Part shown: positions 8,463-16,208 of the stretch, in pieces | Numbering within the stretch: the first letter of the stretch is position 1 | Layout of the letters: the number at the start of each line of letters is the position of its first letter | NCBI RefSeq assembly: GCF_041262165.1 | Contig: NZ_JBGCBY010000034.1 | Coordinates: forward strand, 27,495-91,494 | Reading direction: 5' to 3' | Source: Streptacidiphilus sp041262165 | GTDB lineage: Bacteria; Actinomycetota; Actinomycetes; Streptomycetales; Streptomycetaceae | Length of the DNA: 64,000 nt | Made by a program: the position numbers and the translations under genes | The notes under the pieces: model-generated | Told to the model about the DNA's origin: nothing | The model's database searches: none | What the model saw: only the letters and a program-made list of their open reading frames with translations

Positions 8463-9017
8463 ATGGCCAGTCAGCCGCTACTGCATCAGAAGAGCCAGCA
8501 GATCCAGGAGTTCGGAACCGTCAAGCAGTTCCCGATCGGGTTGTCCTACGACGCCCGGATGTACTCCTGCCAACGGCTCAACCAGGTCCTGGCGGACACC
8601 CAGTTCCTGTACGCGCTCTACAAGAAGCACCACTGGCTCATGCGCGGCGCCACCTTCTACCCCCTGCACCTGCTCCTGGACAAGCACGCCGAGCAGCAAC
8701 TCGCCCTGGTCGACGACCTGGCCGAGCGCGTGCAGAGCCTGGGTGGCGTCGCGGTGGGCGATCCCCGGCACGCCGCCGAGATCACCGCCATCCCCCGGCC
8801 CCCGGACGGCGTGGAGGAAGTCCCCGCCATGCTGTCCCGGCTCCTCACGGCACACGAAACCATCCTGACCGACGCCCACGACGCCGCAGCACGCACCACC
8901 GCCCTCGGCGACGACGGAACCAACGACCTCCTGGTCTCCCAGGTGATCCGCACCGGAGAAGCCCACGTCTGGTTCCTGGCCGAGCACCTGGTCGACACCC
9001 CGCTCGTCCGCACCTGA
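8463..9017 (+). CDS. Dps-family ferritin-like protein
   Basis: A 184-residue protein starting at ATG 8463 after GGAGACATCC. Ferroxidase-type residues are in place for the Dps family: His in KKHHWLMRG, then His and Asp in FYPLHLLLDKHAEQ, with Glu four residues after the Asp. Dps dodecamers oxidise Fe(II) with peroxide, store iron and can coat DNA. The N-terminal tail is about 40 residues and includes QKSQQIQEFGTVKQFPIGLS. It follows the AraC gene by 123 bp, so it is a plausible target of that regulator (inference). Confidence 0.9.
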   Translation: MASQPLLHQKSQQIQEFGTVKQFPIGLSYDARMYSCQRLNQVLADTQFLYALYKKHHWLMRGATFYPLHLLLDKHAEQQLALVDDLAERVQSLGGVAVGDPRHAAEITAIPRPPDGVEEVPAMLSRLLTAHETILTDAHDAAARTTALGDDGTNDLLVSQVIRTGEAHVWFLAEHLVDTPLVRT

Positions 9018-9138
9018 ACCCCGCCGCCACACACGACTGCGGGACCGCGCCCCGCTGCTCCTGGATCGGAGCGGCCAGATCCGACCGGCCCGATCCTGCG
9101 GCGTTCCCGCCGCCTTCCCGAACACCGGAGATCCCCTG

Positions 9139-9855
9139 ATGACCAAGCCCACGGTCGTGCTCGTGCACGGCGCCTTCGCCGACGCCTCCAGCTTCGCCCG
9201 CCTGATCCCCGAACTGCTGGCCGACGGGATCCCCGTCGTGGCACCGGCCGTCCCCAACCGCAGCCTCAGCGGCGACGCCGCATACATCGCCTCCGTCGTC
9301 CGCCAGATTCCGGGCCCGGTCGTGCTGGTCGGACACTCCTACGGTGGCGCGGTGATCACCGTCGCGGGCACCGAGCAGAACGTGACCGCACTGGTCTACC
9401 TGGCCGGGTACGCCCTGGAGGAGGGCGAGAGCCTGGGCGAGTTGCAGGGCCGCTTCCCCGACTCCTCGCTGGCGGCCGCGCTCGTACAGACGACGTATCC
9501 GATCGCGGGGAGCACCGAGACGGGGACCGACGTGTCCGTCGACGTCCAGCAGTTCCCCGCGATCTTCGCTGCGGACGTCGAGCCGGAGCTGGCGAAGGTC
9601 CTGGCCGTGTCGCAGCGGCCGTTGGCGGCCGCCGCGTTTGGCGAACCCGCCTCGGCGGCGGCGTGGAAGACGAAGCCGGCCTGGGGCTCGGTGTCCACGG
9701 CCGACCGGACCATCAACCCGGATGTCGAGCGGTTCGGATACGAGCGTGCCGGTGTGAAGAGCATCGAGATCGACTCCTCGCACCTGGTGATGCTCTCGCA
9801 CCCCAAGCAGGTCGCCGCCCTGATCCGCGACGCCATCCACTCCACCAACTCCTGA
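9139..9855 (+). CDS. Alpha/beta hydrolase
   Basis: A 238-residue protein with VLVHGAFADASSF near the N-terminus (oxyanion-hole HG), the nucleophile elbow GHSYGG (Ser about residue 71), and a C-terminal SSHLVMLSHP supplying the catalytic His. This is the small family often annotated as alpha/beta hydrolase or EstC-like esterase. No signal peptide, so it should be cytoplasmic. Substrate unknown. It is 121 bp after the Dps gene on the same strand, with GGAGATCCCCTG before the ATG. Confidence 0.88.
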   Translation: MTKPTVVLVHGAFADASSFARLIPELLADGIPVVAPAVPNRSLSGDAAYIASVVRQIPGPVVLVGHSYGGAVITVAGTEQNVTALVYLAGYALEEGESLGELQGRFPDSSLAAALVQTTYPIAGSTETGTDVSVDVQQFPAIFAADVEPELAKVLAVSQRPLAAAAFGEPASAAAWKTKPAWGSVSTADRTINPDVERFGYERAGVKSIEIDSSHLVMLSHPKQVAALIRDAIHSTNS

Positions 9856-9864
9856 CCCTGACGG

Positions 9865-9900
9865 GCCCAACGTCGGACTGACACAGCCCAACGTCGGACT
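9865..9900. promoter_or_regulatory. 15-bp direct repeat, 21-bp offset
   Basis: GCCCAACGTCGGACT occurs at 9865-9879 and 9886-9900, an exact copy offset by 21 bp (two helical turns), so both copies present the same DNA face. It sits in the 280-bp gap before the large LuxR gene. It may be an activator site or simply a short duplication. Confidence 0.4.
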
Positions 9901-10135
9901 CGTACAGCACTGCGACGACGCCCACTGGCGGCGGAGCGCCGAGCCAACTCCGGCCCGCGCTCCGCCCTCCGTCGTTTCCGCCCACTGTCCAACCCGTTCC
10001 TACAGCACTGTGGCTGGAGTCACTCGCCCCGTGGACCGCCCTGAGCTGCCATTCCTTGGATAATGGACACACTCGGCGCGCCTTCCGGCGCTTACCCGGC
10101 TTCGGCAGGCGAGTACGGACACGAAGGGTGTGTGA

Positions 10136-12883
10136 GTGGCGGGGTCAGGTGGATCGCTGTCCCGTTGCGGTCTGCGTGGTCGAGAAGCGGAGCTCGAAGA
10201 GCTGCAGACACTGATCGCCTCGGTGGCCCGCACCGGAAGCGGGGGGTTGGCCCTGATCCGAGGGGAAGCGGGTATCGGCAAAACCACGCTGCTCGCCGAG
10301 GCCGTCACCAAGGCCAGGGCAGCGGGATTCTCGGTCGGCGTCGGCAAGGCCGATGAGCTGCATCGCATCGTTCCGCTCTCGTCGTTGGCGGCCTGCATCC
10401 TGCACGGCGACCAACCGCTGCTGTCGGGCGATGCCTTCGCCGATCTTGCCCGCAATCACGATCAGCGGATCTGGCTGGTTGAGCGCATAGCGGAGGCGAT
10501 CGAAGCCAGAGCCGGCAGCCTGCCAGTACTGATCGCCCTGGACGACGTGCAGTGGGCCGACCCGCTGAGCCGGTTTGCTCTGAAGCAGCTTCCGACACGC
10601 TTGTGGACCTCGCCGGTTCTGTGGATGCTGGCCGGGCGACTGGAGCCCGCCGGTCCAGCAGAAGAGGTCGTCGCAGCCGCAACGGACACACTCCCGACGC
10701 TTACCGTGCCATTGGGGCCACTGTCCGGCGCGGCCATCGGCCAACTGGCCGGCGACACACTGGGTACAGCCGTTGACGAGCGGGTACGCGACTTGCTCGA
10801 CGGAGCCGGCGGGAATCCGTTTCTGGCGGTCGAGATGCTCGCGGGACTGCGGACCGCGGAGGACTCGGGTGAACTCGTGCCCCCAGGGCTCGTGGTGGGT
10901 GTGCGCGGCAGACTCAGGTCCCTGCATCCCAGCACACTGCGCTTGCTTCAGATGGGTGCAGTGTTGGGACGCCGGTTCAGCTTCCACGACGCCACCGCGC
11001 TCTGCGGCCAACCGTCCACCACGTTGATCGCGGCGCTCGAGGAGGCGGTGCGCGCCGGACTCCTGGACGACAACGGCGATCATCTGGTCTTCCGGCATGA
11101 TCTGCTGCGCCAGGCGGTCTACGTCGACATCCCGCCGTCAGCCCGGAAGGCACTGCACCGCGAGGCTGCCAACCACCTTGTCTCCGCAGGCCGCCAGCCG
11201 ATCGACGCGGTGCCGCACATCGTCAGGGGCGCCCTGCCCGGAGACGAGGAAGCCGTGGCGTTGCTGCGGCGAGCCGCTGACGACGTGCTGCCGGTCGCGC
11301 CGGGTCTCGCGGCCGACCTGATAGCGCACGCCCTGGAATTGGTGCCGTCAGCGCGGCCGTTGAGGTTTGTAGTAGGTGAGCAGGCGATCGTCTGCTTGAC
11401 CCGGGCCGGCAGGAATCAAGAGGCGCTGTTGACCGGCGACCGGCTGCTGGACTGCCGACCGCCACTGGAGTCGTTCAGTCGGCTGCAGGCTGCCCTCGGC
11501 GGGACGCTGTGGAACATGGATCTCGCCGGTGAGTTGCGCCGCCGGGCCGAAACAGCCCTGGCAATCGGGGGCGCCACCCCGGAGGTCGCGGCAAGGCTGG
11601 CGGCCCTGCGTGCGCTGGCTCTGTCCCGCGACGATGATCTCGTCGCGGCGCGCGAGGCCGGCGAGACCGCGCTGCGTGCCGCCACCGCGAGCGGTGACCG
11701 GGAGGCACACGTCCTGGCCCTGTGCGGGCTCGGCGAGATCGCGCTCAACGCGGGCGAGAACGCCTTCGCACTGGAGCAATTCGCGACGCTCAGCGCCGTC
11801 GATTCTGCTTTCCTTCCCGAAGAGATCGTCGCGCACCAGCACATGGACGACTTCGGGTCCAGCGAACGACTGCTCCTGCGGGCAGCAGAGCGTGCCGGAT
11901 CGCCCCGTCAGGCAATGCTGTTGTGGGGACAAGGCCAGCACCATCTGGCGCTTGGCAAGCTCGCCGACGCCGACGCCGACTTCGCGACGATGGAGCGCCT
12001 GGAAGACGACGTACAGGTACCCGTCCAGCAGGTGAACGCTCGCGTGATCCGCTCACAGATCGCCCTTCTGTGCGGCGATCGGGAAGCGGCGCGGCAGCAC
12101 CTGGCCGCAGCGCAGGAGAGACTGGCGACCAAACCGAACCCGGGCAACACGGCCGCGGTGCGCTTCCTGGAAGCGGTCCACGCCGAGGCCGATGGGGACA
12201 TCGGGCTTGCCGTCGACAAGATTCGGCAGGTGCAGCAGGAGGGTTTCTTCATGCGCTGGCGGCTGTTGCGCAACCGGATCGATTCCGCGATACGCATGGC
12301 GCTGCGAGGCGCGGACCGCGAGCTCGCCGAGGACCTGGCCGCACAGGCCGAAGCCCACGCCGAACGCAACCCGGCCGTGCCCACCGCCACGGGCATCGCG
12401 GCGCAGGCCTTCGGGCTCGTGAAAAACGATCTCGACATGCTGGAACGCTCCGTGACACTGCTCAAGGCAAGCCCACGCCCGCTGGTCCGGGCCGCCGCCT
12501 ACGCCGATCTCGGACGGGCACTCCTGGCAGCGGGCCGGAGACCTCAGGCAGCGGCCGCCCTGACTCATGCCCAGGGCACGTTCGCCGAGTCAGGCGCCCA
12601 CGCGGCAGCGGCACGCGCACAGCGCGATCTGGACGGCGCGGGAGCCGGCAGCCATAGGGCAGCGATCATGCAGCGCCCTGTGCAGGGATGGGGGGCCCTC
12701 ACCGCCTCGGAGAAGAAGGTCGCGCGCCTCATCGCCGAGGGCCGTACAAACCGGTCGGTCGCGGACCTGCTCATCGTCTCCCCGCACACGGTCAATACTC
12801 ACCTGACCTCCGTCTTCCGCAAGCTGTCGATCAACTCCCGGGTTCAGCTCGCCAACCTGGTCATCGCCTTGCCCGACGACTGA
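10136..12883 (+). CDS. Large LuxR-family (LAL-type) transcriptional regulator
   Basis: A 915-residue protein with a GTG start. An N-terminal AAA/STAND ATPase has Walker A GEAGIGKTTLL (about residue 42) and a Walker B-like LIALDDVQWAD. A long helical, TPR-like middle follows, and the C-terminal LuxR HTH (LTASEKKVARLIAEGRTNRS, VSPHTVNTHLTSVFRKLSI) occupies the last 60 residues. LAL proteins are ATP-dependent activators, often of sugar or secondary metabolism genes. It ends 156 bp before the sugar ABC importer and is a candidate regulator of it; that is positional inference. Confidence 0.93.
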   Translation: MAGSGGSLSRCGLRGREAELEELQTLIASVARTGSGGLALIRGEAGIGKTTLLAEAVTKARAAGFSVGVGKADELHRIVPLSSLAACILHGDQPLLSGDAFADLARNHDQRIWLVERIAEAIEARAGSLPVLIALDDVQWADPLSRFALKQLPTRLWTSPVLWMLAGRLEPAGPAEEVVAAATDTLPTLTVPLGPLSGAAIGQLAGDTLGTAVDERVRDLLDGAGGNPFLAVEMLAGLRTAEDSGELVPPGLVVGVRGRLRSLHPSTLRLLQMGAVLGRRFSFHDATALCGQPSTTLIAALEEAVRAGLLDDNGDHLVFRHDLLRQAVYVDIPPSARKALHREAANHLVSAGRQPIDAVPHIVRGALPGDEEAVALLRRAADDVLPVAPGLAADLIAHALELVPSARPLRFVVGEQAIVCLTRAGRNQEALLTGDRLLDCRPPLESFSRLQAALGGTLWNMDLAGELRRRAETALAIGGATPEVAARLAALRALALSRDDDLVAAREAGETALRAATASGDREAHVLALCGLGEIALNAGENAFALEQFATLSAVDSAFLPEEIVAHQHMDDFGSSERLLLRAAERAGSPRQAMLLWGQGQHHLALGKLADADADFATMERLEDDVQVPVQQVNARVIRSQIALLCGDREAARQHLAAAQERLATKPNPGNTAAVRFLEAVHAEADGDIGLAVDKIRQVQQEGFFMRWRLLRNRIDSAIRMALRGADRELAEDLAAQAEAHAERNPAVPTATGIAAQAFGLVKNDLDMLERSVTLLKASPRPLVRAAAYADLGRALLAAGRRPQAAAALTHAQGTFAESGAHAAAARAQRDLDGAGAGSHRAAIMQRPVQGWGALTASEKKVARLIAEGRTNRSVADLLIVSPHTVNTHLTSVFRKLSINSRVQLANLVIALPDD

Positions 12884-13039
12884 GCGGACCTGTCGGTACG
12901 TTCGCGCGATGGGGCGACCCCCAGACGCCTGGCCTTTTCCCGCGGGCCTACGCTGATCGGGTCCCCACGGGAGATGCGGATCCCCTCTCCTACCTGCACC
13001 GGCACTCCGGCCGCCCACGACACTCGGTAAGGCAGCACC

Positions 13040-14302
13040 ATGATCACACCAGCCAGACCGCCGGCGCGTCGCAGCGCCGCCCGCCTGGGGGCCGGAATCG
13101 CCACCCTGGCACTGGTTGCCACCGGGTGCGGCGGTGGTGGCGGAGCCGGTGCCGGGTCCGCCCCCGGCAAGGTCACCTCCATCACCGCGCTCGACTACTA
13201 CACCGACCAAACCGAACACGCCCAGTGGGGCGAGTTGCTCGCCGCCTGCGGCGGGACCGTGGGCGTAACGGTCGAGCAGACCAGCGTTCCGGGGGCGTCG
13301 CTGATCCCCAATGTCCTTCAGCAGGCGTCGTCGCGGACCCTTCCCGACCTGTTGATGCTGGACAACCCCGACCTGCAGCAGATCGCGCAGACCGGCGCGC
13401 TGACGCCGCTGGACCAGTACGGCATCGACTCCAGCGGCTTCGCCAAGGGCATCCTGTCGGCGAGCACCTACGACGGGAAGCTGTACGGGCTGGCGCCCGA
13501 CGTCAACACGATCGCCCTCTTCTACAACAAGGACATGCTCGCCAAGGCCGGTGTCGCCGTGCCAAGGACCTGGGCGGAACTGAAGGCCGGGGCCGCCAGG
13601 CTTACCCGCCCGGGGCGTTATGGCATGGCGGTCGACGCAAACGCCACCTTCGAGGGCACCTGGCAGTTCCTGCCCTTCCTGTGGTCCAACGGCGGGGACG
13701 AGAAGCAGTTGGCCACCCCGCAGGCCGCGCAGGCACTCCAGCTCTGGGTCGACCTGGTGAAGAGCGGATCCATGTCGAAGTCGGTGCTGAACTGGACGCA
13801 GTCCGACGTCAGCGATCAGTTCGTCGCCGGCAGGACAGCCATGATGATCAACGGCCCCTGGCGGATCTCCGCCCTGAACGAGGCGAAGAACCTGCACTGG
13901 GGGGTGGCCCCGATCCCGGTCCCGCAGGCGGGGCAGAACCCTGTCACACCGCTCGGCGGTGAGGTGTGGACGGTCCCGCAGAGCGCTTCCAAGGCCCGGC
14001 AGGAGAAGGCCGCCCAGGTCCTCGCCTGCCTGAACGACTCCGCGAACATGCTCGCCCTGGCCAAGCAGCACTTCACCGTGCCCTCCCGCTCCGCGGTGGC
14101 CGCCCAGTACGCCGAGCAGGTCCCGTCGATGGCTGCCTTCGTCCAGAGCGTCGAAGCGGCTCGGGCCCGTACCGGCGAACTCGGCGTCAAGTGGCCCCAA
14201 GCGGCGACCGGCATATACACCGCGATCCAGTACGCGCTGACGGGCGAGCAGACGCCGGAGGAAGCACTCCAGCATGCGCAGCAGATCGCGACCAGTCCCT
14301 GA
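13040..14302 (+). CDS. Sugar ABC transporter substrate-binding lipoprotein
   Basis: A 420-residue protein. An N-terminal signal with a Sec-type hydrophobic stretch leads into the lipobox VATGC (Cys about residue 30) and a Gly-rich linker, so it should be a membrane-anchored lipoprotein outside the cell. The body resembles SBP_bac_1 family oligosaccharide binders: KLYGLAPDVNTIALFYNKDM, VPRTWAELKAG, MMINGPWRISAL, GGEVWTVPQ. It is first in a three-gene importer operon. Substrate not determined, probably a mono- or oligosaccharide. Confidence 0.93.
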   Translation: MITPARPPARRSAARLGAGIATLALVATGCGGGGGAGAGSAPGKVTSITALDYYTDQTEHAQWGELLAACGGTVGVTVEQTSVPGASLIPNVLQQASSRTLPDLLMLDNPDLQQIAQTGALTPLDQYGIDSSGFAKGILSASTYDGKLYGLAPDVNTIALFYNKDMLAKAGVAVPRTWAELKAGAARLTRPGRYGMAVDANATFEGTWQFLPFLWSNGGDEKQLATPQAAQALQLWVDLVKSGSMSKSVLNWTQSDVSDQFVAGRTAMMINGPWRISALNEAKNLHWGVAPIPVPQAGQNPVTPLGGEVWTVPQSASKARQEKAAQVLACLNDSANMLALAKQHFTVPSRSAVAAQYAEQVPSMAAFVQSVEAARARTGELGVKWPQAATGIYTAIQYALTGEQTPEEALQHAQQIATSP

Positions 14303-14321
14303 CCTGTCCCGGACCCCCCGA

Positions 14322-15236
14322 ATGAGCACCGGGCACCGGGCCGTGGCCCGGGCACGCTTCCGCGAGTCGCTCGCCCGATGGTTGTTCATCGCGCCCGCCG
14401 CGGTGTACCTGCTGCTGTTCTTCGGTTACCCGATCGTCAAAAACATCGTGATGAGTTTCCAGCAGTACACGATCACGACGTTCTACACCGGTGCCCCGCC
14501 GTTCGTGGGGCTGCAGAACTACTCGACGATCCTGTCGTCGGACCTGTTCTCCAAGGCCCTGCTGACCACGGTGCTGTTCACCGCCGGCTCGATAGTCGGG
14601 CAGTTCGTGCTCGGCCTGGCCTTCGCCCTGTTCTTCCAGCGCAGCTTCCCACTCGGCCAGGTTCTGCGGTCGCTCCTCCTGCTGCCGTGGCTGCTGCCGC
14701 TGGTCGCCTCCGGAACGACGTGGCGATGGATGCTTGACAGCGACACCGGAGTCGTCAACGCCGCGCTGCGCGTCCTCCACCTCCTGCCGTCCGGCGTGCC
14801 CTGGCTCACCGGCACCTCACAGGCACTCGTATCGGTGACCCTCATCAACATCTGGGTCGGAATCCCCTTCACCACCACGATCCTGTACGGCGGCCTCCAG
14901 GACATCCCGACGCATCTTTACGAGGCGGCGAAGCTGGACGGCGCCGGCCCGGTGACGACGTTCCGCCATGTCACCTGGCCACTGCTGCGGCCCGTGGTAA
15001 GCGTCGTGCTGGTGCTGGGCACGGTCTACACGGTCAAGGTGCTGGACATCATCCTCGTCGTGACAGGCGGAGGACCGGCCGACGCCACGGAGACCGTCGC
15101 CACCCAGTCCTACGAACTGTCGTTTCAGCAGTTCGAATTCGGGCGCGGTGCCGCGATGAGCAACGTACTCTTCGTCATCTCGCTCGCCTCCGCCATGGTC
15201 TATCTGCGCGCCAACCGTCGCGCCCAGAACGCCTGA
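14322..15236 (+). CDS. Sugar ABC transporter permease, MalF-like
   Basis: A 304-residue protein from ATG 14322 (MSTGHRAVARARF), which was preferred to an in-frame ATG inside the preceding gene. About six hydrophobic segments are visible. The cytoplasmic EAA loop reads YEAAKLDGAGPVTTFRHVTW, which docks with an ATPase subunit. It begins 19 bp after the binding-protein gene. No nucleotide-binding subunit is encoded nearby; in streptomycetes several such importers share one ATPase (MsiK) encoded elsewhere, and that probably applies here. Confidence 0.93.
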   Translation: MSTGHRAVARARFRESLARWLFIAPAAVYLLLFFGYPIVKNIVMSFQQYTITTFYTGAPPFVGLQNYSTILSSDLFSKALLTTVLFTAGSIVGQFVLGLAFALFFQRSFPLGQVLRSLLLLPWLLPLVASGTTWRWMLDSDTGVVNAALRVLHLLPSGVPWLTGTSQALVSVTLINIWVGIPFTTTILYGGLQDIPTHLYEAAKLDGAGPVTTFRHVTWPLLRPVVSVVLVLGTVYTVKVLDIILVVTGGGPADATETVATQSYELSFQQFEFGRGAAMSNVLFVISLASAMVYLRANRRAQNA

Positions 15237-15246
15237 GAGGCGATCC

Positions 15247-16062
15247 GTGAAGCGCGCACCCAACCGTGGCTGGCCGTCCACGATCGTCGGGATCATCCTG
15301 CTCGCGCTGATGCTCTTCCCCGTCTACTGGATGGTGAATACCTCCCTCCAACCGACGGGCAACCCACTGCAGGGAGGCTGGTTCCCCCGCCATCCGGACT
15401 TCAGCGGGTACCTCACCGCACTGCGCGATCAGGGACGCAACCTCGTCACCAGCCTTGTCATAGCCCTCGGCAGTGTGACGCTCAGCCTCGGGCTCGCCGC
15501 CCCGGCGGCCTACGCGCTGGCGCAGTTCCCCATCCGAGGATCCAACCTCGTGCTTTTCGGCATCCTGATCACACAGATGGTGCCGAGTATCGTCGTGGCC
15601 AACGCGCTCTACAGCGCCTACAACGACCTGGGACTCCTGAACTCCTACCTCGGACTGATCCTCGCCGACTCCACCGCAGGGGTCCCCTTCGCGATCATCG
15701 TCCTGCGCTCGTTCATGCAGAGCATTCCCGGGGAGATCACCGAGGCCGCGCGCGTGGACGGCGCCGGGAGACTGCGCGTCTTCCGAGCCGTGGTGCTCCC
15801 GATGAGCGCGAACGCACTGATCACCGCCGCCCTCTTCACCTTCCTCTTCACCTGGAGCGACTTCCTTTTCGCCCTCACCCTGACCACCACGGAGACCGTA
15901 CGGCCGGTCACCGTGGGCATCTACCAGTACATCGGCGCTCAGACACACCAGTGGAACGCCGTCATGGCCACCGCCGTTCTGGCCTCCGTCCCGGCGGCCG
16001 TACTGCTCGTCGTAGCTCAGCGCTATTTCGCCGCCGGCGCCACCAGCGGGGCCATCAAGTGA
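15247..16062 (+). CDS. Sugar ABC transporter permease, MalG-like
   Basis: A 271-residue membrane protein with a GTG start, 10 bp after the MalF-like gene. The first membrane helix (IVGIILLALMLFPVYWMVNT) and the EAA loop (TEAARVDGAGRLRVFRAVVL, then PM) identify the second permease of a carbohydrate importer. It should pair with the preceding permease as a heterodimer. The operon ends here: a 146-bp gap and another LuxR gene follow, and no ATPase gene is present. Confidence 0.93.
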   Translation: MKRAPNRGWPSTIVGIILLALMLFPVYWMVNTSLQPTGNPLQGGWFPRHPDFSGYLTALRDQGRNLVTSLVIALGSVTLSLGLAAPAAYALAQFPIRGSNLVLFGILITQMVPSIVVANALYSAYNDLGLLNSYLGLILADSTAGVPFAIIVLRSFMQSIPGEITEAARVDGAGRLRVFRAVVLPMSANALITAALFTFLFTWSDFLFALTLTTTETVRPVTVGIYQYIGAQTHQWNAVMATAVLASVPAAVLLVVAQRYFAAGATSGAIK

Positions 16063-16208
16063 GGGCCGCTCCCGTCTCCGTCCGACGTCGCGCAGACCCC
16101 GGCACTGTTCGACGGCATCCCACCCGCTGATCTAGCGGATTCACGCGATGTGTCAACCCAGGCCCGCTGGCACGGTGTTCCGAAGCCACACCTGCCGAAG
16201 GGGAGATC

